Assembly (NCBI GenBank): GCA_030429105.1 | Contig: JAUIDE010000001.1 | Location: 1 to 64,000 of the forward strand | Direction: 5' to 3' | Length of the DNA: 64,000 nucleotides | DNA from: Alphaproteobacteria bacterium | GTDB lineage: Bacteria > Pseudomonadota > Alphaproteobacteria > Rhodobacterales > Rhodobacteraceae | Part shown: piece after piece, positions 28,425 through 36,707 of the stretch | Layout of the letters: each line of letters starts with the position of its first letter | How positions within the stretch are numbered: the stretch's first letter is position 1 | The notes under the pieces: generated by a model | Databases searched by the model: none | What the model was told of the DNA's origin: nothing | Seen by the model: only the letters and a program-made list of their open reading frames with translations | Position numbers and translations under genes: made by a program

Positions 28425-28444
28425 CCGATAACCATGGTTATCGG
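28425..28444. repeat. 20-bp perfect palindrome in convergent gap
   Basis: ccgataaccatggttatcgg is a perfect palindrome without spacer. It is followed by about 45 bases of AT-rich sequence including TTATAAT and TTTTTT. It lies in the 216-bp gap between yacG and the convergent secreted-protein gene. It could be a protein-binding site or a terminator stem; the T-run is 30 bases away, so a simple terminator is unlikely. Confidence 0.7.
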
Positions 28445-28593
28445 CCTCGATATATTGATTTATAATGATTTTTTCCGTGATCGATTGTTTCAGGCGCGAA
28501 AACGCACCCGTCTCCGTGCGCCCCGGCCGGAACGGCGCGCAGCGGAAAGAGCGCTCCGAGGCGGCAGCGGGCCCGCGGCCCGAGCGAACCCGC

Positions 28594-30795
28594 TCAGAGC
28601 GGCTCGTGCGCGATCTCGACGGAGATCAGAGCCGGGTCCGGCGCATCCTCCATCAGCGCGCCGAACGCCGTCTCCGCATCCACGCCCGCGGGCGCTTCGA
28701 GCCGGAGGCGGAGCCGCCCCGGCCTGTCGAGCCCGGTCAGCCGCTCGGTGAGCGCCGCGAGCAGCATCCCGCGCGGGCTCCCCGGCGAGAACGGCCCCAT
28801 CGCGCCGAGCGCGCCTTCGAGCTCCGCCAGCGCCTCGGCGACCATCTCGCCCGGGTCCCGCCCCATTTCCTCCGCGGCCCGCGCCAGCGAGGCGCCGATG
28901 AAGCCCATGTCGTCGATCCGCAGCTCCACCGCCTCGCCCCGCGCCAGCTCCGCCAGCATCTCCGGGTCCATCGATCCGGCCCCCTCGGGCCAGAGCAGCC
29001 GCGCCGAGAGGCCGAGGCCGAACTGCCCCTCGAAGACGAGCCCGAGGCTGAAATCGCGCCTTGTCGCGTCCCCGCCCGGCGGCAAGAGGCTGACGGAGAG
29101 GGAGAGCGGCGGCGGCGTCTCGAAAAGCGGCAGCGGCGGCCCGCCCCCCTCCGCCGCGGCGGCGAGCGCGGCGTAGTCGATCCCTTCCACCGTAAGCGCG
29201 AACCGTTCCGGCCCCCCGCCCGCGGAAAGCCCCGAAAGGTCGAGATCGGAAACCGAGATGCGCGCGACGGAGATCGGCGCGTCCACGCCGCTCGGGTCCG
29301 AAAGCGTGACGCCGTGGAGGATGAAGCCCTCCGGCCCCGTCTCCTCCATCCGCTCATAGGTCAGGAAGGCCGCGAAATCGGGCTGTTCCTCGAGGATGGC
29401 GAGCGCGGCCGCCGCGCTCGGCACGTCGCGCCCTTCGAACGGATTCGGGGCTGGCGGCTCCGCCGCGCCCATCGCCCCGTCCATTGGCGCGGGCGAGACG
29501 GTCAGCACGGCCTCCGCCCCCTCGCCGCCGCCGAAGGCGCCGACCCAGACGAAATAGTCCCCGGTCTCCGCCGTCTCGAATCCCACCGCCGGGTTCGTCC
29601 CCGAATGATCGTCATTGCAGAGGATCGCGCCGGAGGGCGTGACGACGAGCAGCGTCGCGTCCGCGCCGTCCGACCGCGCCGCGATGGTCATCGGCCCCGG
29701 CTCCCAGACGCTCACGACGAGGTCCGGGCGGGAAGGGTCGATGGCCCCGCTGCATCCCGGGTCGAAATCGCTCGCGAAGACGCTGGCGGCGATGGAGAGC
29801 GTAGCTTCCGCCGGGCCTGAAGGATCGAGCCCCATATAGCCCCAGGCCGGCGCCGCATCCGTCGCCAGCGTCTCCGCCGGGGCGGGGAGCGCCGCGCCCT
29901 CGGGAACCGTTTCTCCGAAGACGAGCCGCGCCGCCTGCCCCTCGCCGCCCGGATAGACTCCAGCCCAGACGGCGTAGGCGCCGGCCTCCGCCGGCTCGAT
30001 CGAGACGAGCGGGTTGTAGCCGACCTGGTCGTCCCCGCAATGCACCGCGCCGTCCGGCCCGATGATCATCAGCGTCGTGTCCGCCGTGTCCGATTCCGCG
30101 CCGATGACGAGGCGGGGCAGGGCCTCCGCCAGCGTCAGCCGGGCGTCGGGCCGCGTCTGGTCGATCAGCCCCGCGCAGCCCGGCCCCGCCTCCTCCGCCG
30201 GCACCAGCCCGCGCAGCGCGACGGCCATGGTGATCTCCCCGCCAGGGCTCAGCGTCGCCTCGCCCGAGACGGGGGGCGCCAGCGGGTCCGGCGGCAGGTC
30301 GGAGAGGAGCGGCGGCAGCAGCGCCGGGTCCACCGCGACGCCGAGGATGCGCACCGTCTCCCGCAGGTCGGGCTCATAGCCGGTCGCGAGGATGCGCCCC
30401 GTGACGGAGGCGCCCGCCGCCGGGGCCAGCGGCCAGAGGCGATAGTCGCCCGCCGCGCCGCCCCGCCGGTCGAGCCGGACGAGGCCGTAGGCGTCGACGA
30501 TCTCGCAGGCGTGGAGCCCGTCCGGCCGCTCCACCAGCGCCGCCTCCGCGCCGCCGAGGCGCAGGTAGAGGTCCCCCGGCGAGGAAAGCGTGACCGTCAG
30601 CGCCGGCTCCGCCGCCGCGAAGCCCGGACAGCCGCGCACGAGCGAGGCGGCCTCCTCCGCCCCCACGGCCGCATAGTCGAAGTCGTAGGCCTCGTAACCC
30701 CCGCCCTCCATGAACGCCCGCTCCTCGGCTCCGACGGGAGCGGAACAGGCGATCAGCGCTGCGGCAAGGGCGGGAAGGCGGGCGAATCCTGACAT
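28594..30795 (-). CDS. Secreted protein with three Cys-paired beta repeats, function unknown
   Basis: A product of 733 residues with an N-terminal signal peptide ending around APVGA. Three related modules follow at about residues 55-128, 204-295 and 345-435. Each starts with a GC(P/A/S)G-type Cys, has LVI-rich strands, a second Cys (HACE, VHCGDD, ILCNDD) and a GxYxxW-type end (GDYRLW, GAYAVW, GDYFVW). They resemble bacterial pre-peptidase C-terminal-like beta sandwiches, and a disulphide in each is likely. The remaining 300 residues form a separate alpha/beta region with long Ala-rich helices. No enzyme motif was recognised. It is transcribed away from tRNA-Phe. Confidence 0.8.
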   Translation of the reverse strand: MSGFARLPALAAALIACSAPVGAEERAFMEGGGYEAYDFDYAAVGAEEAASLVRGCPGFAAAEPALTVTLSSPGDLYLRLGGAEAALVERPDGLHACEIVDAYGLVRLDRRGGAAGDYRLWPLAPAAGASVTGRILATGYEPDLRETVRILGVAVDPALLPPLLSDLPPDPLAPPVSGEATLSPGGEITMAVALRGLVPAEEAGPGCAGLIDQTRPDARLTLAEALPRLVIGAESDTADTTLMIIGPDGAVHCGDDQVGYNPLVSIEPAEAGAYAVWAGVYPGGEGQAARLVFGETVPEGAALPAPAETLATDAAPAWGYMGLDPSGPAEATLSIAASVFASDFDPGCSGAIDPSRPDLVVSVWEPGPMTIAARSDGADATLLVVTPSGAILCNDDHSGTNPAVGFETAETGDYFVWVGAFGGGEGAEAVLTVSPAPMDGAMGAAEPPAPNPFEGRDVPSAAAALAILEEQPDFAAFLTYERMEETGPEGFILHGVTLSDPSGVDAPISVARISVSDLDLSGLSAGGGPERFALTVEGIDYAALAAAAEGGGPPLPLFETPPPLSLSVSLLPPGGDATRRDFSLGLVFEGQFGLGLSARLLWPEGAGSMDPEMLAELARGEAVELRIDDMGFIGASLARAAEEMGRDPGEMVAEALAELEGALGAMGPFSPGSPRGMLLAALTERLTGLDRPGRLRLRLEAPAGVDAETAFGALMEDAPDPALISVEIAHEPL

Positions 30796-30927
30796 GATCT
30801 TGCGTCCTCGGCGCTGTGGGCTTGAGATTCCGCACCCGGAATCCTTCTCACGCCCGGCCGCCGCCCGCGAGAAAATTCCGCGCTCCCGCCGCGCGCGGCA
30901 TGAGGAATCTCACGGTCAAAATCGCTC

Positions 30928-30956
30928 TGGACAGCCCCGCGCCCCTGACATAGAAC
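30928..30956 (+). promoter_or_regulatory. Sigma70-type promoter of tRNA-Phe
   Basis: TGGACA and TAGAAC are separated by 17 bp and end 36 bp upstream of the tRNA. The -35 box matches five of six consensus bases and the -10 box four of six. Confidence 0.55.
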
Positions 30957-30992
30957 GCCCGAACTTCGCCGCGGCTCCCCCGCCGCGCGGGC

Positions 30993-31068
30993 GCCCGGGT
31001 AGCTCAGTTGGTAGAGCAGCGGATTGAAAATCCGCGTGTCGGTGGTTCAAATCCGCCCCCGGGCACCA
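30993..31068 (+). tRNA. tRNA-Phe (GAA)
   Basis: A complete 76-nt cloverleaf: acceptor GCCCGGG pairs with CCCGGGC, and the D-arm GCTC/GAGC, anticodon stem GCGGA/TCCGC with loop TTGAAAA (anticodon GAA at 31026-31028) and T-arm GGTGG-TTCAAAT-CCGCC are all intact. CCA is encoded. It marks the left edge of the accessory region. Confidence 0.97.
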
Positions 31069-31344
31069 AACCCGCCAAGGGGTTGGAGCCTGACCGGGAC
31101 CCTGCAAGCGAAGTCGCCAGCAATCCTCCGCAATCAAGCCGGTCTTTCCGCCGGCGTGAGCGCATTTCCGACCGCTCCGGTCTGACGGTAACGACTTGCG
31201 AGTTTCATCACACATGTCCCTCGACTGATTGCGGCGACCAAGTGGAGGAAGCCCGGGCCGAATTTTCCTCTTCCTTGCATGGTTCGGATGCGGCTACCCT
31301 TAAGATAAGTTGACGTGGGTCCTGCACCAGAAGGGGAGGCGGCG

Positions 31345-33144
31345 TTGCGGGCGGCGGGGTCAGGCTGCGATCTTCGCGAGGCGGAGCATGGCTTGGCCCG
31401 GTCTTCCGGCGCCATTCTCCTGGTGGACATCTTCGAGTCGGTAAGGCTCGCGGGCTTCGACGAGGAATCGTTCATTCGTCGGTGGCTGGCGCTCTTCGGC
31501 CGCATCCGGTCGGAGATCATCCCGACCCATGGCGGCGCGCTGATCAAGGGAACGGGCGACGGGTTTCTTGCGACCTTCGGGTCGTCGCCCGCCGCCGTTC
31601 GCGCGGCGCAGTCGATCGCCGCGATGGTCAGGGCCGCGGAGGAGCGGGAGCAGCCTGACGCCAGCCTCCGCATTCACCTGCGCATGGGCCTGTCGAGCGG
31701 CCGCTATTCGAGCGGCGCCGGCGATGTGTTCGGCCGGGACGTGAATCTCGCGGCGCGGCTGATGGCTCTCGCCGCGCCCGGCGAGATCATCGTTTCGGAG
31801 CGGATCAGGGATGAACTCACGGAGGGTCTCGACGCCTCTCTGGAGGATCTCGGCCTGTGCTGGGTCAGAAACGTCGCGGAGCCGGTCCGCGCGTTCCGGC
31901 TGCGGGCGGACGGGGGGAGACCCAGGACGGGGCGTTCGCCGGAATCGGAAGCGACCCCGGGCGTCGCCATTCTTCCGCTCGCTCCGCGTTTCGCCGCTCC
32001 CGAGGTCGCGATACTCGGAGAGGTCTTCGCGGAGGAATGTTCGCGCCTGCTGGGCCGCTCTCCATACCTTTCGGTGATCTCGCGGCTCTCCGCCGCGGCC
32101 GCCGCCAGACGCGGGTTGACCGTGCGGGAGCTTCGGCAGGCGACGGGCGCGGACTTTCTCCTCTCCGGCCGCTTCGACGTGCGGGACGGCCGGGCGTCGC
32201 TCAATCTCGAACTGGTCGACGCGCAGGATGACCGCATGGTCTGGAGCGACGTCGTAACCGGCCCGATGGAGGCGATCCACGAAGCGGGCCAGCCGCTGAT
32301 CCATGAAGTCGTCGCCGCGGTGACCCGGGCCATCGCCGACAGGGAACTCGCCCGGGCGCGCAGGGCGCCGCTGCGGAACCTTCGCGCCTACACCCTGCTT
32401 TTCGGGGCGGTCGCGTCGCTGCATCGTCTGGCGCGTTCGGATTTCGAGTATGCGCGCGAACTTCTCGAAGCGCTGGTCGAGCGGGACCCCCGGCATTCGA
32501 CAGCCTATGCCTGGCTCGCCTACTGGCATGCGATGAAGGCCCATCAGGGCTGGTCGGACGACCGGCGGCGGGACGCGGCTCTGGCGGCCGAGGCGTCGGG
32601 CAGGGCGATGGACCTCGATCCCGACTGTTCGCTCTCCAAGTCGATAGACGGGAGCGTGAACGCCAACCTGTTCCACCGCCTCGACGTCGCGCGGGCGCGC
32701 TATGACGCGGCGATCGCCGAAGCGCCGTCCGAGGCGATGGCCTGGCTGATGCGCGCCGCGCTCAACGCCTTCGAGGATCGCGGGGAGGAAGGCGTAGAGG
32801 ACGCGCGAACGGCCATCCGGCTCTCCCCGCTCGACCCGAGGCGGTATCTCTTCGAGACCATTCTCGCCTCGGCGCATCTCACCGCCGGCGAGGACGGGCC
32901 GGCGCTCGAAGCGGCGACGGAGGCGCTTCGGCTGAACCGCATGCACGGCTCGGCCCTGCGGGTGAAGACCGTGGCGGCCTGGCGGCTGGGACGGGAAGGC
33001 GAGGCGCGCGCCACGCTGGGGGAGCTGATGTCGCTCGAGCCCTCGTTCAGCGTCGGGGGCTACATGGCGCGCGCGGCGAATCCCGAGGCGCGGATCACGC
33101 GCGAGATTGCTAGGAGCCTGAGCGAAGCCGGCGCGCCCGCCTGA
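31345..33144 (+). CDS. Class III adenylate/guanylate cyclase with TolB-like and TPR domains
   Basis: A predicted cytoplasmic signalling enzyme of 599 residues. The cyclase domain (about 20-195) has both metal Asp residues (ILLVDIFES, KGTGDGFLATF), the purine-selecting Lys in GGALIKGTGDG, and DVNLAARL with the transition-state Asn and Arg, so it should be active. Residues 200-305 resemble the TolB N-terminal module (VAILPLAPRF, GADFLLSGRFDV), and the rest is helical TPR-like sequence. A TTG at 31345 has GGGGAGG five bases before it; the track start (GTG, 31315) lacks such a site. It is first in a three-gene operon, 28 bp before the haloperoxidase-like gene. Confidence 0.85.
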   Translation: MRAAGSGCDLREAEHGLARSSGAILLVDIFESVRLAGFDEESFIRRWLALFGRIRSEIIPTHGGALIKGTGDGFLATFGSSPAAVRAAQSIAAMVRAAEEREQPDASLRIHLRMGLSSGRYSSGAGDVFGRDVNLAARLMALAAPGEIIVSERIRDELTEGLDASLEDLGLCWVRNVAEPVRAFRLRADGGRPRTGRSPESEATPGVAILPLAPRFAAPEVAILGEVFAEECSRLLGRSPYLSVISRLSAAAAARRGLTVRELRQATGADFLLSGRFDVRDGRASLNLELVDAQDDRMVWSDVVTGPMEAIHEAGQPLIHEVVAAVTRAIADRELARARRAPLRNLRAYTLLFGAVASLHRLARSDFEYARELLEALVERDPRHSTAYAWLAYWHAMKAHQGWSDDRRRDAALAAEASGRAMDLDPDCSLSKSIDGSVNANLFHRLDVARARYDAAIAEAPSEAMAWLMRAALNAFEDRGEEGVEDARTAIRLSPLDPRRYLFETILASAHLTAGEDGPALEAATEALRLNRMHGSALRVKTVAAWRLGREGEARATLGELMSLEPSFSVGGYMARAANPEARITREIARSLSEAGAPA

Positions 33145-33172
33145 ACGGCGGCGCAGATATTGGAGAACGAAA

Positions 33173-34354
33173 ATGGGCTCAAGTTCAAGGTATTCGGATA
33201 TGGGGCACATGGGCCATATGGGCCACATGGGACATATGGGGCACTCGTCCGGCGCCGACGCCGCGCTCGGCCCGACCCGGCGGAGCGGATATGACAGCCC
33301 GCTCCTCGCGAATGCGCTCATCATGAACCGGGACGGGGTGGTGGGGCCTTATCAGCCGCCGACGAGCGCGCCGAAGGAGCTCGAGCCGAACGAACCGGGC
33401 AATCTTGAACTCTGGTATCCGACCGTTCGCGCATCCCTTTACGTGTTCGAGCTAATGCGCGACCTCGGCTTCGAGGTCAATGAAGCGAACCCGGGCGCCC
33501 CCCGGATGAAGCTACTCGTCGTGACCCAACGGGCTCAGTTCGCACGAACGCCGCTTGTCGTCATGTCCCGTCCGAACCTTGCGGTGTTCGTGGAGCAACT
33601 GCGTTGGGTGCACGGGTACGCGCAACTTCGTCAGGATCGTACATCTGAAATCCTCGCACAGCTCGGCGGGCCAATCGATTTTCTGGCGGCTTTGGGCTTC
33701 ATGCGACCGGAAAGGGCGCGGTGGACTCTTGAGCTTCTCTCGGCGACGCAGGAGCTTGCCGGAACCGTCCAGAACCAGTTCAAGCACGTTCTCGCCTGCC
33801 GTCGGCCGATCGAGTATTCGGCGCAGATCCAGCCAATGGTTCTCACACCCGGTCACGGAGCCCTTCCGAGCGGTCATGCTACCGAAGCGTTCGCGATGGC
33901 CACAGTACTATTTGCGGTGATGTCGGCGCCAGTGAACCCGGCGGGTCCGGAGAAGTATGCCAACCGAGAGGCCAACCGCTACCGACCGCAGATTTTCGGA
34001 ACCGCGGAGCGCATCGCCGCCAACCGGACTGTCGCCGGCGTCCACTTTCCTCTCGACAGCATCGCCGGCGCGATCTTGGGCATTACTCTCGGGAGGTACG
34101 TTATTGCCCGCGCCACGGGTGGCGGGGACGTAAAGCCAATGCGCTTCCGTGGCCACCGGGTAAGCGCGGCGGACAATCCCGATTTCGCGTTGCTCGATCT
34201 CCTTCGTGAAGATTTGTCGGAGTTTCGTCCAGATAGCGCGTCAAAACCCTATTGCAGATCGATAGGTGGCGACAACGCGGTCGTGCCGGTGAACGGCGAT
34301 GCGCCGCTTCTTCACTGGCTCTGGTACAAGGCGGCGGCGGAATGGCCGGCCTGA
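33173..34354 (+). CDS. Vanadium-dependent haloperoxidase / PAP2 superfamily protein with Met-Gly-His repeat
   Basis: A protein of 393 residues with the PAP2/vanadium-haloperoxidase pocket: K204 and R211-P212 (KX6RP), LPSGHA at 231-236, and R285, H291 and D295 in NRTVAGVHFPLD. His291 would be the covalent vanadate or phosphate ligand. No signal peptide or membrane segment is seen, which favours a soluble haloperoxidase-like enzyme over a membrane phosphatase. Residues 10-24 are five MGH units, a likely metal-binding tag. GGAGAA precedes the ATG. Base composition is visibly less GC-rich from about 33420 on. The gene lies between the cyclase and the subtilase. The choice between haloperoxidase and phosphatase activity is unresolved. 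Confidence 0.82.
   Translation: MGSSSRYSDMGHMGHMGHMGHMGHSSGADAALGPTRRSGYDSPLLANALIMNRDGVVGPYQPPTSAPKELEPNEPGNLELWYPTVRASLYVFELMRDLGFEVNEANPGAPRMKLLVVTQRAQFARTPLVVMSRPNLAVFVEQLRWVHGYAQLRQDRTSEILAQLGGPIDFLAALGFMRPERARWTLELLSATQELAGTVQNQFKHVLACRRPIEYSAQIQPMVLTPGHGALPSGHATEAFAMATVLFAVMSAPVNPAGPEKYANREANRYRPQIFGTAERIAANRTVAGVHFPLDSIAGAILGITLGRYVIARATGGGDVKPMRFRGHRVSAADNPDFALLDLLREDLSEFRPDSASKPYCRSIGGDNAVVPVNGDAPLLHWLWYKAAAEWPA
33200..33244 (+). repeat. Five tandem 9-bp units encoding Met-Gly-His
   Basis: Five ATG-GGN-CAY units stand in a row. The Gly codons are GGG, GGC, GGC, GGA, GGG and the His codons alternate CAC/CAT. The amino-acid repeat is perfect while the DNA repeat is not. Confidence 0.95.
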
Positions 34355-34369
34355 GCGGAGGGCGAACCG

Positions 34370-36595
34370 ATGCCGACCTACACTTGGGCGCCGGAGCCTG
34401 AGGAGACCCCAGGCGCTGATTTCCGCGCCTTCGTCGGGCTCGATCCGGCCGCATCTTGGTTTTTCCTCGTGGCGTCCGAGGACTTTCTGGGCGTCAACAT
34501 GGACGGGCCGGGGCCAATTCCATTTCTGCTTCAACTGAACAACAAGCAGGCGCTCAAAGCATTCAACGCAGTGAGACGCGGCAGTCTTGCAGTCCAGGAA
34601 CGAATTCACATCTTCTCATTCAAGAAGCCATTCGTCGCCGTTATGGGTCAACCCTTCGTGGCTTACGCATGGCCAGCGTTCTTCGAGAAAGTGGAGGAGG
34701 CGAACGAAAAGATCTACGCGAAATTCAAAAAGGCGAAGAAGATCATCAAGCTTTCCGCGACGCTGAGCCGGGATTCCTGGGTGTATGACGACACGACGAC
34801 CGAAGCCGACTTTCCGCAACGCAAGCCCCCGCCCGTCTCGACCTACAATCCCGTTGGAGCCCAGTCGCCCGCCGTCATCATGGCTGTGATCGACGACGGG
34901 ATCGCCGTCGCCAACCACCGCTTCCGCCGGGCCGACGACACGACGCGCGTCGAGTATTTCTGGCACATGGGCATGAGGCCCGTCTCCAATAGCCGCTCGG
35001 TTCCCTATGGGCGCGAATTCGCGAAGGGCGAGATAGACGGGTGGATCGTCGCCTCCGGCGGGGACGATCTGCAGGCGCACCGGAACCTCGGGATTTTCGA
35101 CCTTCGGCGTGACAGGCGGGATTCCCTCGCCCGCCGCCATGCTCACGGAACCCATGTGCTCGACCTGCTCGCCGGCGCCGAGCCGGAACAGGATGTCGCG
35201 AACCGGCCGATCATCGCCGTCCAGCTTCCGCCCGAAGTGGTGGAGGACAGTTCGGGCGCCCAGATCGAGGCGCATCTCGGCGCCGCGCTCGACTACATTC
35301 GGGAGCGCGCGAGGCTGATCTCGGCCTCGGCGGGCGGAGACCCGATCCCCGTCGTCGTCAATGTCAGCTACGGCTTCACCGCCGGGCCTCACGACGGAAC
35401 GAGCCTCATCGAGAGATTGATGGATCAGGCGTTGAAGGCGGGCGACCCGCCGCTGAACATCGTGCTCTCCGCCGGAAACGCGCACCTCTCGCGCTGCCAT
35501 GCGACGGTTCCGCCGCATAGGAACGGCGAACAGTCGGTCGGATGGCGCTTGCAGCCGGGGGACCGTACGCAATCTGACCTGCAGATATGGCTTCCGGCCT
35601 TGAAACCCGGTCCCGACGGGAAGGACGTGCGGCTAGAGGTGACCGCCCCCGGCGGCGCGGAGGCGTCGATAGACCCGATAGCGGGCAGGGCGTTTCTGCT
35701 TCAATATGTCAACGGCCCCGGCCAGACGGTCTCCGTCGCGCGGCTTTCCTACGCAAGGGACCCCGCCTCAGGGCGCGGCGTCTTTCTTCTCAGGACCATG
35801 CCGACGCGGCGCGGCCTCCACGAGACGACGGCGGACCGGAACGGCGTCCCGCTCCATGACAAGGTCGCGCCTTCCGGGCTCTGGACGCTGAACCTGAAGG
35901 TCGGGGAGCGCATCACCGCCGAGGCGCCCGTCCAGATCTGGGTGCAGCGGGACGACACGATCCCCGGCTACCCCGAGGCGGGGCGCCAATCCTTCCTCGA
36001 CGATCCACGCTATCCGCTGACCGACATCGCCCCCGTTCCGCCGGACAGGTTCCCGAGCGATCTCGATGTCGGCGTCGCGCTGACGGCGGTGGACCCCGAT
36101 TGCCCCGTGCGTCGCGCCTCCCTGATGAACGCGATCGCGACGGGCGGGGAGACGATCGTCGTCGGCGCCTATGAACGCGCAGGCCTCACGCTCCTGCCCT
36201 TCTCCGCCGGCGGCCCGGAAGCGCCCCTGACCGCGGTCCAGCGAGCGCCCGACGCCGTCGCCCCGGCGAGCGACAGCTACGGCCATTTCGGCCGCCTCGC
36301 CGCCGGCACGCGCTCGGGCTCCTGGGTCGCGATGGGCGGCACGAGCGTCGCGGCGCCGCTGGCCGGGCGGCGTATGGCGACGCTTTTCATTCTCTCTGTC
36401 CCCACATACGGCCCCTCGATCCCCTGGAATCGTACAGGTTTTGAACACGCTGTCGCGACGGACGAGGCGACTTTGCCGACTGGCAAGCCGCTCGTTGAGA
36501 GACAGCGAGCCTTCAAGGGGCGAATGACTGATCCGTTGCCGGCTTCGTTTCCGCCGGGCTCGTTCCCGCCGGATCGCCGCATGCAAAGACGGTAA
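34370..36595 (+). CDS. S8 subtilisin-like serine protease, no signal peptide
   Basis: A protein of 741 residues with a complete subtilase triad: Asp in MAVIDDGIAV (about 175), His259 in HAHGTHVLDLLAG, oxyanion Asn370 in VLSAGNAHLS, and Ser659 in MGGTSVAAP. About 160 N-terminal residues precede the catalytic domain, and a long insertion (about 385-610) separates Asn and Ser. No signal peptide or membrane helix is visible, so the protein appears cytoplasmic or uses another export route. It starts 15 bp after the haloperoxidase-like gene with GGAGGG upstream. Target proteins are unknown; regulation by the co-encoded cyclase is only a hypothesis. Confidence 0.87.
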   Translation: MPTYTWAPEPEETPGADFRAFVGLDPAASWFFLVASEDFLGVNMDGPGPIPFLLQLNNKQALKAFNAVRRGSLAVQERIHIFSFKKPFVAVMGQPFVAYAWPAFFEKVEEANEKIYAKFKKAKKIIKLSATLSRDSWVYDDTTTEADFPQRKPPPVSTYNPVGAQSPAVIMAVIDDGIAVANHRFRRADDTTRVEYFWHMGMRPVSNSRSVPYGREFAKGEIDGWIVASGGDDLQAHRNLGIFDLRRDRRDSLARRHAHGTHVLDLLAGAEPEQDVANRPIIAVQLPPEVVEDSSGAQIEAHLGAALDYIRERARLISASAGGDPIPVVVNVSYGFTAGPHDGTSLIERLMDQALKAGDPPLNIVLSAGNAHLSRCHATVPPHRNGEQSVGWRLQPGDRTQSDLQIWLPALKPGPDGKDVRLEVTAPGGAEASIDPIAGRAFLLQYVNGPGQTVSVARLSYARDPASGRGVFLLRTMPTRRGLHETTADRNGVPLHDKVAPSGLWTLNLKVGERITAEAPVQIWVQRDDTIPGYPEAGRQSFLDDPRYPLTDIAPVPPDRFPSDLDVGVALTAVDPDCPVRRASLMNAIATGGETIVVGAYERAGLTLLPFSAGGPEAPLTAVQRAPDAVAPASDSYGHFGRLAAGTRSGSWVAMGGTSVAAPLAGRRMATLFILSVPTYGPSIPWNRTGFEHAVATDEATLPTGKPLVERQRAFKGRMTDPLPASFPPGSFPPDRRMQRR

Positions 36596-36707
36596 TGCAG
36601 GAAATAGCCGCAGGAAGTCTGCGCATCGCCTCATAGTCGCCGCGCCGAACACTAGACTGCGCATCGGTCGACACGCATGATCTGCGCCTTACGGCGGGGG
36701 AAGTCTC

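Noticed and set aside
28440-28490. AT-rich tract as a chromosome-dimer resolution (dif) site
   Set aside because: No 11-6-11 XerCD arm pattern could be recognised.
28434-29820. Plus-strand ORFs starting near the 20-bp palindrome
   Set aside because: They run antisense to the secreted-protein gene with Arg/Glu-rich composition; the minus strand has a signal peptide and repeated domains.
31044-31068. tRNA-Phe 3' end as attachment site with a second copy near guaA
   Set aside because: Scanning 36600-38605 by eye I found no repeat of the tRNA 3' end, so no att pair is reported.
30916-31313. ORFs on both strands crossing tRNA-Phe
   Set aside because: They run through the tRNA and its flanks and have no protein-like features.
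33200-33244. 9-bp repeat as CRISPR or slippage array
   Set aside because: Units are in-frame coding triplets with synonymous variation and no spacers.
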